64,000 bases of DNA, from positions 992,001-1,056,000 of the forward strand of contig CAWCUU010000002.1 of assembly GCA_963798855.1 (NCBI GenBank). Reading direction: 5' to 3'. Numbering within the stretch: position 1 is the first letter of the stretch; every line of letters begins with the position of its first letter. The notes under the pieces were generated by a model. It worked only from the letters and a program-made list of their open reading frames with translations. It had not been told where the DNA came from and did no database searches. The translations under genes and the position numbers were made by a program. Positions 45,193 through 52,833 of this stretch are shown in pieces. Source of the DNA: CAWCUU01 sp963798855. Its GTDB lineage: Bacteria; Gemmatimonadota; Gemmatimonadetes; Longimicrobiales; RSA9.

Positions 45193-45990
45193 TCAATCCA
45201 TGAGGAAGACGCGGTTGCGATCGCCGCGGATGCGCTCGATCGTCGCGGCATCCGGGCCAGCTCCGGCGGCGCGGCGGGTCGCTTCATCGAAGCCGTCGAA
45301 GTCGGGAGCCGGCAGCTCGGCTGATGCAATGTCGAGCAGGTCGAGCAGCGGACCCAACTTGTCGAGGTAGCGGCGGCGAAGCTCGCTGCCGGCGGCGCTG
45401 ACGACGCCGGCCTCGACCATCAGCGACGCCCTGATCGAGTCCGGTCCGAACCATCGAAGCGCCACTGGCAGCACCGCGTCGGCGGCCTCGCGCATGCGAG
45501 TGCTCGCGTGCTCGCCCGAATGCGCCAGCCGGCGCAACCAGGCCGCCCCGTGCGCGGCGTGGAAGCGTTCCTCGTCCAGAAGCTTCTCCACCCGCTGACG
45601 CAGCGGCGGATAGGAGCAGTCGCGCAGCGCATGGAATTGCACGCTGAGCGCCGCATCCAGCAGCACGTTCAGCGCGATCAGCGCCGGCCAGTCCGCCGGC
45701 GCCGCGTCCAGCGCCTCGACGTTACGATACTCGGCCGGCTCACGACCGTGCTCGAGCGGCCCCGGATCCTGCCCGAAATCCTTGAGCAGCGAGTACAGAA
45801 GGCGTGCGTGCCCCCACTCGTCCTGCGCCATCGACGCGCACGCGATGCACGCCTCGATCTCCGGGGCGCCCAGCATCCACTCGGCGTAACGCATTCCCAG
45901 CAGACGCTTGCTGTCGGCGAGGGCGACGATCAGGTCCCCGATGTCCTTCCGTACCTCCGGCGCAAGCGCCGCGGCCTCCGTCCCGGACAT
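45193..45990 (-). CDS. paaC: 1,2-phenylacetyl-CoA epoxidase subunit PaaC
   Basis: This 265-residue ferritin-like structural subunit pairs with PaaA. Visible features are ALADSKRLLGMRYAEWML, ACASMAQDEWGHARLLYS, and LLDEERFHAAHGAAWLRRLA. PaaC lacks a complete di-iron site and stabilises the catalytic subunit. The ATG overlaps the paaB stop as TGATG. The zinc-ribbon gene follows. Confidence 0.93.
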   Translation of the reverse strand: MSGTEAAALAPEVRKDIGDLIVALADSKRLLGMRYAEWMLGAPEIEACIACASMAQDEWGHARLLYSLLKDFGQDPGPLEHGREPAEYRNVEALDAAPADWPALIALNVLLDAALSVQFHALRDCSYPPLRQRVEKLLDEERFHAAHGAAWLRRLAHSGEHASTRMREAADAVLPVALRWFGPDSIRASLMVEAGVVSAAGSELRRRYLDKLGPLLDLLDIASAELPAPDFDGFDEATRRAAGAGPDAATIERIRGDRNRVFLMD

Positions 45991-46220
45991 CAGCTCCCGC
46001 CCCCGGCCGACGCCGCCGGCGCCACGCCCTGCTCCGGCCTCTCCGCATTGAAGACCTCGATGAAGTGCTCCCGCGGCACCACCCACATGTCGAACCACCG
46101 CTCCTCGTCGTACGTGTTGTACGCGTAGATCGCGGCCAGCTCATCATCGGGCGCGTTCAGGTTGCCCACGTGCCGGAGCGGCTCCCCGCGACTCTTCCGG
46201 GCGAACACCTCGTAGATCAC
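45990..46220 (-). CDS. paaB: 1,2-phenylacetyl-CoA epoxidase subunit PaaB
   Basis: This 76-residue subunit matches PaaB in MIYEVFARKSRGEPLRHVG and in AYNTYDEERWFDMWVVPREHF. PaaB is small and bridges the PaaA-PaaC dimers. The start is GTG with GGGGGAGG directly before it. A 32-base spacer separates it from a tandem repeat array upstream, unlike the tight spacing elsewhere in the operon. Confidence 0.93.
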   Translation of the reverse strand: MIYEVFARKSRGEPLRHVGNLNAPDDELAAIYAYNTYDEERWFDMWVVPREHFIEVFNAERPEQGVAPAASAGGGS

Positions 46221-46251
46221 GCCTCCCCCATGTCCGGATAAGCCTGAACCT

Positions 46252-46314
46252 GACTAGCCTGACTAGCCTGACTAGCCTGACTAGCCTGACTAGCCTGACT
46301 AGCCTGACTAGCCT
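46252..46314. repeat. seven perfect copies of a 9-bp unit inside the paa operon
   Basis: GACTAGCCT is repeated seven times without change, 63 bases in all. It lies in the 115-base gap between paaD and paaB. No spacers occur, so it is not CRISPR; each unit on the minus strand carries TAG, but in a frame that is read only if ribosomes enter. Confidence 0.95.
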
Positions 46315-46340
46315 CGTAGCGCGGCCTCGGCCGCGCTACG
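46315..46340. promoter_or_regulatory. perfect 12-bp hairpin at the paaD stop codon
   Basis: CGTAGCGCGGCC / GGCCGCGCTACG with a 2-base spacer spans 46315-46340. It covers the paaD stop (46336-46338) and abuts the 9-bp array. As RNA it would be a very stable stem without a T-tract, possibly an attenuator, processing site or partial terminator between paaAD and paaBC. Confidence 0.75.
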
Positions 46341-46839
46341 CCGCCACCCCACACCTGCGCAGCATCGCGCGTCCCTCCTCCGTCATGCGCGCCGGCGTCC
46401 ACGCCGGCTGCCACACATCGGTCACGATCACCGCGCTCACGCCGGTCTCGCGCAGCAGCCGGTCGCGTACGTCCTGCCGGATGAAGTCCATGCACGGACA
46501 CGCGGTGGCCGTGTACGTCATGTCCACCTCGACGCGCCCCCCGTCCCGACGCACTTCCACGACGAGCCCCAGATCGACGACACTCACTGGGAACTCCGGG
46601 TCGTCCACCTCGCGCAGCGCGTTCCATAGCGCGTTCCGCGGATACTCGGCGCCCTCGCCGGCGTCCGCTGCCACCGCGCCGACCGGCGCCATGCTCGCAG
46701 GCGCGGCGGCTTCCGCGCGGGCGACGGCGCTGGCCGCGGCTCGCGCCGTCGCCAGCACTCCGCCCCGCACGCTGTCCTCCGTCACCTGCCGGATGCGCGT
46801 CGCCGGGTCGGACTGCACGACAGGCAGGCGACGGATCAC
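46336..46839 (-). CDS. paaD: PaaD N-terminal half: DUF59/MIP18-like iron-sulfur assembly protein
   Basis: This 167-residue protein has an Ala-rich N-terminal stretch of about 60 residues and then a DUF59 domain: NALREVDDPEFPVSVVDLGLV, VDMTYTATACPCMDFIRQDV, VWQPAWTPARM. It lacks the zinc ribbon that ends canonical PaaD (E. coli PaaD is about 165 residues including that ribbon); the ribbon is a separate gene after paaC. GTG start overlaps the paaA stop as GTGA. Inferred to mature the epoxidase. Confidence 0.87.
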   Translation of the reverse strand: MIRRLPVVQSDPATRIRQVTEDSVRGGVLATARAAASAVARAEAAAPASMAPVGAVAADAGEGAEYPRNALWNALREVDDPEFPVSVVDLGLVVEVRRDGGRVEVDMTYTATACPCMDFIRQDVRDRLLRETGVSAVIVTDVWQPAWTPARMTEEGRAMLRRCGVAA

Positions 46840-47783
46840 GCCGCGCCCTCCACCAACCGCGCGAGCGGACCGTGGCTGCGCCGCACCGATTCCACGTAGC
46901 GCTCGTTCATCGGGCCTCGCTCCTTCCAGCGGGCGAAGACCTCGTCCCAGGTGATCTCGCCCTCGTCGAACAGCCAGCGCTTCGCCTCCGCGTCGTACGG
47001 GCACGGGAACGGGAAGTCGAGCACGTACTTCTGCTCGGCGTCGTCCCAGTGCGCCGGGACATTGAGCCCGAGTGACTCGCACAGCGGCACCGTCGCACCC
47101 ATCCACGTCTGCCGGAGCTCGTCGTTCGTCATCCCTTTCAACCGGTACTCCAGTTGTCCGCTGTGCCGCTTCATGCTGTCCGGGAGTCCGAACCACTCCA
47201 CCGTCATCGGGAACATCCAGTCCACTGCCCGCTGCACCCGCGCCTTCGCCTCCCCATTCCCCTGGCACAGCCGCTTCATCCAGACCTCGCCGTGCCGAAG
47301 GTGGAACGTCTCCTCCAGGTCCACCTTCACCAGTGCCCGCTTCAGCGGGCCGTAGCTCGTGTTGCGGTAGACGTCCGACAGCAGCGTGATTCCCGCCCGG
47401 TCGAAGAAGCCGTTCGCGACCACCAGCTCCGCCCAGCTCTCCAGCGGCTGGTCGAAGCCGTATGGATGCTTGAACTCGTGCGGCTCCCGACCGTATACGA
47501 GCCACTCCTTGTCCACACCCATGTCCTCCAGCAGGCGGTACGCGATGTTCGCGTGCGCCATCTCGTCCTGGATGATCGCAACCGCCGACACCATCGTGTT
47601 CGTCGAAGGCGCGTCCTGCGCCGCGCCCCAGTACGCCGGCGCGCTCATCAGCTCTGTGTCGCCCTGTACCGTCAGCTGTACGATGATCGCGCTGCGGTAC
47701 CCCTCCGTCATCTCGTCGGGCGACTCCAGGATGTATCCCTCCTGGACCTTCGCCTTCAGCTCTTCATCGTTGAAATGGCCCAT
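46836..47783 (-). CDS. paaA: 1,2-phenylacetyl-CoA epoxidase catalytic subunit PaaA
   Basis: This 315-residue di-iron subunit epoxidises the ring of phenylacetyl-CoA, opening aerobic catabolism. Di-iron ligands are visible in IIQDEMAHANIAYRLL and DLEETFHLRHGEVW. The start ATG 47783 follows the palindrome at 47797. The substrate is made by PaaK, which is absent from the window, as are the PaaE reductase and the downstream ring-opening enzymes (paaG, paaZ, paaJ, paaF, paaH). Confidence 0.95.
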   Translation of the reverse strand: MGHFNDEELKAKVQEGYILESPDEMTEGYRSAIIVQLTVQGDTELMSAPAYWGAAQDAPSTNTMVSAVAIIQDEMAHANIAYRLLEDMGVDKEWLVYGREPHEFKHPYGFDQPLESWAELVVANGFFDRAGITLLSDVYRNTSYGPLKRALVKVDLEETFHLRHGEVWMKRLCQGNGEAKARVQRAVDWMFPMTVEWFGLPDSMKRHSGQLEYRLKGMTNDELRQTWMGATVPLCESLGLNVPAHWDDAEQKYVLDFPFPCPYDAEAKRWLFDEGEITWDEVFARWKERGPMNERYVESVRRSHGPLARLVEGAA

Positions 47784-47796
47784 CGGCGCGCCCCCG

Positions 47797-47814
47797 TTCG
47801 AACGATCGTTCGAA
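47797..47814. promoter_or_regulatory. 18-bp perfect palindrome, likely TetR-type PaaR operator
   Basis: TTCGAACGATCGTTCGAA is a perfect palindrome 14 bases before paaA. It contains CGAACGATCGTTCG, which fits the pattern CNAACGNNCGTTNG that I recall for Thermus PaaR, a TetR repressor released by phenylacetyl-CoA. It lies just after the -10 box, so binding would block transcription. The regulator gene is not in the window. Confidence 0.8.
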
Positions 47815-47816
47815 GG

Positions 47817-47846
47817 ATCATATCCAGCCGCGACCCGCACCGTCAA
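47817..47846 (-). promoter_or_regulatory. sigma-70-like promoter of the paa operon
   Basis: On the minus strand TTGACG (47846-47841) and TATGAT (47822-47817) are separated by 18 bases. The likely transcription start falls within or next to the palindrome at 47797-47814. Confidence 0.75.
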
Positions 47847-48047
47847 GCCGAGGCGCCATCATCCACTCGGTCAGGCACCAGAATGGTCCGGTTCCAGAGC
47901 CGCCGTCTTCACGCGCCCCACCTGCCGTTTCCTCTTGTAGAATCTCGCCCTTCGGGCTTGGCGCCTCAGACTTCAATCCCTGGCCCCATATTTGCCTTCG
48001 GTACAAGCAGTTAGCCGCGAATTCAATGCAATTGGGGAGGGCGAAGG

Positions 48048-50516
48048 ATGGCCCTGACGCGAGGGGGCATTTCCAAGGGCTTGCTGGTCGTGGTGCTGGT
48101 GCTGATCGTCGGGGCGGTAGTGCTCTGGCAGCGCTGCGGGCTGCGCGGCTGCCCGGACGTGCACGAGCTGGCGGGCTACGTGCCGGACGAGGCGTCGGTC
48201 GTGCTGGACCACGACGGCAAGGAGATCGGCAAGCTTTACCTCGTGCAGAGGGTGGTGGTGCCGCTGGATTCGCTGCCCGACTACGTCGGGAAAGCGTTCG
48301 TCGCGGTGGAGGACCAGCGCTTCTGGGAGCACCACGGCGTCGACTGGAGAAGGGTTCCGGGTGCGGTGCTCGCGAATCTGCGGGCGGGCGGCGTCGAGCA
48401 GGGGTTCAGCACGATCACGATGCAGCTCGCGCGGAACGTGTTTCCGGAGAAGCTGCCGGCCCAGCGGCGCACGATCTGGCGGAAGCTGGGGGAGATGCGG
48501 GTCGCGGAGGAGATCGAGGACGTCTACACGAAGAAGCAGATCCTGTCGATGTACCTGAACCAGATCTACTTCGGGAACGGTGCCTGGGGCATCGAGGCGG
48601 CGTCGCAGGAGTACTTCGGCAGGCCGGCCTCGGAGCTCACGCTGGCGCAGGCGGCGCTGTTGGCGGGCCTGCCGCAGGCGCCGTCGCGCGACAATCCGCG
48701 CAGCGACCGGAAGGCCGCGATCGAGCGCAGGAACGTCGTGCTGCAGAAGATGGCTGAGCAGGGGATGATCACCGCCGAGCAGGCGGAGAAGGCGCGTGAC
48801 GCCGATCTGGATCTCGCTCACGCCTCCGGCAGGGATACCGCAGAAGCGCCGTATTTCATGGATGCGGTGCGGGACGTGCTCGAGCGGCAGCTCGGCGACG
48901 CGATCTACACGGGCGGCTACCGCATTTACACGACGCTCGATTCACGCATCCAGCGGGCGACGCGCGGGGCGCTGTCCGATCAGTTGGCAGCGATCGATGC
49001 GGGGCGCTACGGCGCCTATCGCCACGCGCACTACGATCCCGAGATGCCGGACAGCCTGCTCGGCGGAACCACCCCGTACGTCCAGGGATCGGCCGTGGTC
49101 ATGGAGGCGGCGACCGGCAACGTGCTCGCGATGGTCGGCGGCCGCGACTACGAGCAGTCGAAGTACAACCGCGCCACGCAGGCGAAGCGGCAGCCGGGCA
49201 GCGCGTTCAAGCCTTTCGTGTACGCAACGGCGATCGCGCGGGGGTACCCACCCACATACCTGGTGGATGACACGCCGCTCACGATGACCATCGACGGTCG
49301 GACCTGGCATCCGCAGAACTACGGCAACAGCTATTCGGGGCGCATCCCGATGCGCGAGGCGCTGGTACATTCGAAGAACGTCGCCACGATCCGGCTCGCC
49401 GAGCAAGTGGGGCTGCCGAACGTCATCTCTACCGCGCACACGCTGGGGCTCTCGGAGGACATACCGGCGTACCCCTCGATCGTGCTCGGCAGCGTGGACG
49501 TTCCGCTGATCGAGATGGTCTGCGCGTATGCCGCCTTCGCGACCCTGGGCGAGCGGCCGGAGCCGCGCTACGTTACGCGCGTCGAGGACCGGAACGGCAA
49601 CGTCGTCTGGCAGCAGCCCGTGCAGAGCAGGCAGGTTCTGGACGCGTCCATCGCGTTCGTGCTCAACACCATGCTCGAGGACGTCGTGAACCGCGGCACC
49701 GCCACGGCCGTGCGCGCGGTCGGCTATCGCGGCACCGCGGCCGGCAAGACGGGCACCACCAACGATGGGACCGATGCCTGGTTCCTCGGCTACACCCCCC
49801 GGCTGGTCGCGGGCGTGTGGATCGGCATGGACGACCCATCCCGGATCGTGCCGGGAGCGACCGGAGGCGAGCTCGCAGCGCCGGTATGGGGTCGGATCAT
49901 GGCGCGGACAGGCGCCGGCGGCGAGGACTGGACGCCACCGCCGGGGGTGGTGGCCGAGACGGTCGATGAGGCGGGTAACGTCATCAGTGAGGGATGCATC
50001 CCCCAGGGCGCGGTGCGTCGAGAGTACTTCCTCCAGGGGACCGTGGCCGCGGGTTCGAGCTGCTATCCCGCCTACTACGTGGACGAGTACGGAGACACCG
50101 TGCCGTATGGCACGGGACAGGACGAGGAGGGCTGGTGGCAGCGTCTGAAGGATCGGTTCTTCGGCGGCGATTCCAGCGACAGCAGCCGTCTCGCGGAGCT
50201 TCGAAGCCGCGCGGACTCGTTGCAGCGCCCGGACACCGCGAACCCTGCCGACCGGCGACCCGGCAGGGACTCGTTGCCTCCGCCGTGGGACACGGCGACG
50301 CCCCCCCCGCGGCCGCGCGCGGACACTACCCGGAGCCCACAGCCTCCGCAGCCGCGCGACAGCATGAGCCCCGAGCGCGACACGATTCCGCCACGCCCCG
50401 ACACGACGTCGCCGGCTCGGCCCGACACGACCTCGCCGGCTCGGCCCGACACCACATTCCGACCGGCAGCTACTACGACTTCGAGCGGGCGTCCACCGAG
50501 GCACGGGGCGGGCTGA
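48048..50516 (+). CDS. penicillin-binding protein 1A-type bifunctional transglycosylase/transpeptidase
   Basis: This 822-residue class A PBP has an N-terminal membrane anchor (LLVVVLVLIVGAVVLW). The GT51 transglycosylase domain has EDQRFWEHHGVD (catalytic Glu88), QGFSTITMQLARNVF and YLNQIYFGNGAWGIEAA. The transpeptidase has Ser385-x-x-Lys388 (SAFK), SKN at 442-444 and KTGTT at 567-571. After residue 690 a disordered Pro/Arg/Asp/Thr tail follows, with the repeated RPDTTSPA. It synthesises and cross-links peptidoglycan. Divergent from paaA. Confidence 0.94.
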   Translation: MALTRGGISKGLLVVVLVLIVGAVVLWQRCGLRGCPDVHELAGYVPDEASVVLDHDGKEIGKLYLVQRVVVPLDSLPDYVGKAFVAVEDQRFWEHHGVDWRRVPGAVLANLRAGGVEQGFSTITMQLARNVFPEKLPAQRRTIWRKLGEMRVAEEIEDVYTKKQILSMYLNQIYFGNGAWGIEAASQEYFGRPASELTLAQAALLAGLPQAPSRDNPRSDRKAAIERRNVVLQKMAEQGMITAEQAEKARDADLDLAHASGRDTAEAPYFMDAVRDVLERQLGDAIYTGGYRIYTTLDSRIQRATRGALSDQLAAIDAGRYGAYRHAHYDPEMPDSLLGGTTPYVQGSAVVMEAATGNVLAMVGGRDYEQSKYNRATQAKRQPGSAFKPFVYATAIARGYPPTYLVDDTPLTMTIDGRTWHPQNYGNSYSGRIPMREALVHSKNVATIRLAEQVGLPNVISTAHTLGLSEDIPAYPSIVLGSVDVPLIEMVCAYAAFATLGERPEPRYVTRVEDRNGNVVWQQPVQSRQVLDASIAFVLNTMLEDVVNRGTATAVRAVGYRGTAAGKTGTTNDGTDAWFLGYTPRLVAGVWIGMDDPSRIVPGATGGELAAPVWGRIMARTGAGGEDWTPPPGVVAETVDEAGNVISEGCIPQGAVRREYFLQGTVAAGSSCYPAYYVDEYGDTVPYGTGQDEEGWWQRLKDRFFGGDSSDSSRLAELRSRADSLQRPDTANPADRRPGRDSLPPPWDTATPPPRPRADTTRSPQPPQPRDSMSPERDTIPPRPDTTSPARPDTTSPARPDTTFRPAATTTSSGRPPRHGAG
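50397..50455 (+). repeat. 24-bp tandem repeat in the PBP tail
   Basis: The unit CCCGACACGACGTCGCCGGC+TCGG occurs twice (50397-50420 and 50421-50444) and partly a third time, encoding RPDTTSPA repeats. It is in frame, so length change by 24 preserves the protein; slippage could change tail length. Confidence 0.85.
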
Positions 50517-52381
50517 GCCCCCGGCGCTCGTCGCCGCGCCCTCGCGCCTGCCTGCTCGCGCTCCTGCTATTGGGCGCGTGCGCGCCCGCGCGTCGGACGG
50601 CGCCGCCGCCGCCCGCCCCTGCCGGAGCGGCGCCCGAGCGACCTTCGGCGGTGCCCGTCGAGCCGCCGCCGATCCACCGCGGCCAGGCTCCCCCTGAAGC
50701 CCCCTACGCTCCTGGATTCGACGCGCTGCAGTACGCGGTAGCCATCTCGCTTCCGGACACGGGCAGCGCGATCCGCGCGCGTGCCGTTGCTCGCATCGCC
50801 GTCGTCTCGCCGCGCACAGACACGCTGCGCCTGGACCTCAGCGGGCTGGCCGTGACCGGACTCGCTGTCGCCGTCGGTGCCGCTGCGGCGGAGGAGAGGC
50901 CCTTCCTGCAGCGAGCCGGAAAGCTGATCGTGCCGCTGCCTGCGGGGGTGCAGGTCGGGGACACGCTGCTCGTGTCCGTGGACTACGAGGGACGTGTGGA
51001 CGACGGGCTGATCGTGCGACCCGACGTGCACGGTGACTGGACCGTGTTCGCGGACGACTGGCCCGACCGTGCGCGCTTCTGGTTCCCCTGCATCGACCAC
51101 CCCTCGGACAAGGCGGCGATCTCCTTTGCCGTGAGCGCTCCGGCCGGCCGGATGGTGCTGGCGAACGGGCTCCCAATGGACGACGGTGAGGCCTCGCCGA
51201 CGGCGGACTCCGGCTCGGCGTCCGTCCATTCTCTCGTGCTGCCCCCGCCGGACCCGCCGGAGCCGCCTGCCGGAAGCTTCACTCCGCGGCACGTCGTGCG
51301 GTGGGCCACACCCGTGCCCATTCCGACCTACACGATGGTCATTGCGGCCGCCGACATCGCGGAGATCCCTCTCGGATCCGTCTGCGATGTCGCCGCACGG
51401 GATGGGTGCGTCGGCGTCTCGGCCTGGAGCTTCCACGCGGACAGCGCGAGAGCCGCGCGGATCTTCCGTCGTGCGCCCGACATGCTGCGCTACTACGCGG
51501 AGGTCGTCGGTCCGTTCTCGTACGAGAAGCTCGCCCACGTGCAGTCGGCGACCATGTTCGGAGGGATGGAGAACGCGTCCATCATCTTCTACGACGAGAA
51601 GGCGATCGCCGCCGGAAGCCTCTCGGAGGGCACGGTCGCCCACGAGACCGCCCACCAGTGGTTCGGCGACGCAGTGACCGAAGCCGCGTGGCCGCACCTG
51701 TGGCTGTCGGAAGGCTTCGCCACCTACTTCTCGGCCCTCTTCTTCGAGCATGCCGACGGCGAAGCGGCGTTCCGCGACATCCTCCAGGAGGCTGCCGAGA
51801 CCTATTTCGCCTCCGCCGTCGTCGAGCGCCCGGTACTCGACACCACGCAGCAGGACCTGTTCGAGCTGCTCGACGCGAACAGCTACCAGAAGGGCGCATG
51901 GGTGCTGCACATGCTGCGGGGCGTCGTCGGCGACTCCGCCTTCTTCTCCGGGATACGCGACTATTACGCCGCTCACCGGAACGGGAACGCCCTTACGCGG
52001 GACCTGCGCGCAGCCATGGAGCGCGCCTCCGGCCGCGAGCTCGGCTGGTTCTTCGATCAGTGGCTGCGCCACCCCGGCTACCCGCAGCTCACCTATGACT
52101 GGAGCTGGAACACCGCCGCCAACGAGGTCACGCTGCAGGTCTCGCAGGTGCAGCCCGACGGCTGGCCCGCTTTCCGCATTCCGATGGCCGTCGCCTTCGC
52201 CACTCCGCAGGGCGAGATCCGACGCGACATCGAGCTCACCACGCGTCACGACACCCTTCATATCCGGCTGCCCGTCCGCCCCACCGCCCTGCACCTCGAC
52301 CCCGACGCCTGGATCCTCAAGCAGGTCGCCGGCGAGCCCCCCGCCCCGGCCTCCTCCCCCTCCCCCTGGGCCTGGCCCTAG
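50513..52381 (+). CDS. M1-family zinc aminopeptidase lipoprotein, probable CTG start
   Basis: This is about 622 residues with an Arg-rich N-terminus and lipobox LLLLGAC, a Pro-rich linker and an M1 peptidase domain. Catalytic residues are visible: GGMEN (variant of GAMEN), HETAH at 377-381 and Glu400 in LSEGF. There is no ATG, GTG or TTG in frame near the signal peptide. CTG at 50513 overlaps the PBP stop as CTGA, in line with the overlaps used throughout the window. It would act in the periplasm and trim N-terminal residues. The C-terminus ends in repeat-derived SSPSPWAWP. Confidence 0.82.
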   Translation: MSPRRSSPRPRACLLALLLLGACAPARRTAPPPPAPAGAAPERPSAVPVEPPPIHRGQAPPEAPYAPGFDALQYAVAISLPDTGSAIRARAVARIAVVSPRTDTLRLDLSGLAVTGLAVAVGAAAAEERPFLQRAGKLIVPLPAGVQVGDTLLVSVDYEGRVDDGLIVRPDVHGDWTVFADDWPDRARFWFPCIDHPSDKAAISFAVSAPAGRMVLANGLPMDDGEASPTADSGSASVHSLVLPPPDPPEPPAGSFTPRHVVRWATPVPIPTYTMVIAAADIAEIPLGSVCDVAARDGCVGVSAWSFHADSARAARIFRRAPDMLRYYAEVVGPFSYEKLAHVQSATMFGGMENASIIFYDEKAIAAGSLSEGTVAHETAHQWFGDAVTEAAWPHLWLSEGFATYFSALFFEHADGEAAFRDILQEAAETYFASAVVERPVLDTTQQDLFELLDANSYQKGAWVLHMLRGVVGDSAFFSGIRDYYAAHRNGNALTRDLRAAMERASGRELGWFFDQWLRHPGYPQLTYDWSWNTAANEVTLQVSQVQPDGWPAFRIPMAVAFATPQGEIRRDIELTTRHDTLHIRLPVRPTALHLDPDAWILKQVAGEPPAPASSPSPWAWP

Positions 52382-52392
52382 CCCTGGCCCTG
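52340..52392 (+). repeat. C-rich GGGCNA-type tract across the M1 gene end
   Basis: The complement strand reads GGGCCA GGGCTA GGGCCA followed by G-runs. The tract covers the last codons and stop of the M1 peptidase gene, so the mRNA is C-rich here. Related to the tract at 44890. Confidence 0.65.
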
Positions 52393-52499
52393 ATTTGACA
52401 CGACCCGCTGCGCTGCCCACTCTGCGAGGCTATGCTTTTCCCCGCTAGATGAGGAAGGCAACGCGACCCGCTGTCACCCGTGGAAAGGAGTTGAGAACA

Positions 52500-52817
52500 A
52501 TGGCCGAACATCGCCTCGACGACGCCCGAGAGGACGCGCGCACCGCCGTGGAGAGCTACGACGCGCTGAGCCGGGACGATCGAATGGACCAGCAGGTGCT
52601 CGCGAGCCATGCTCGCCGTTTCCACGGCGCACTCGAGACGCTGGTCGACGCCGCCTCGGAGGACAACGGCGTGACCGGCGAGCGTGAGTCCGCGCGCGAA
52701 GCGCTGCGCGAGTTCGACGACCCATCGACCTTCGGAAGCCCGCAGCAGGTGCGTCGGGCCTGCTACGTGCTGCGGTCGAAGACGAAGTCGATGCTCGAGG
52801 CGCTGGAGACCGAGTAA
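52500..52817 (+). CDS. small helical hypothetical protein
   Basis: This 105-residue charged protein seems all-helical (AEHRLDDAREDARTAVESYDALSR, then LREFDDPS, RRACYVLRSKTKSMLEALE). AAGGAG precedes ATG 52500 at 9-10 bases. The upstream ATG 52449 is in frame but less well supported. No family recognised; it lies just before the saccharopine-dehydrogenase-like gene. Confidence 0.55.
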   Translation: MAEHRLDDAREDARTAVESYDALSRDDRMDQQVLASHARRFHGALETLVDAASEDNGVTGERESAREALREFDDPSTFGSPQQVRRACYVLRSKTKSMLEALETE

Positions 52818-52833
52818 CCGGAGCCGATTCCCT

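Noticed and set aside
46252..46314. CRISPR or integration-site repeat
   Set aside because: Nine-base units with no spacers and no integrase gene nearby.
46217..46627. Minus-strand open frame with SQA repeats across the 9-bp array
   Set aside because: It overlaps paaD in another frame and owes its openness to the repeats; no Shine-Dalgarno or family support.
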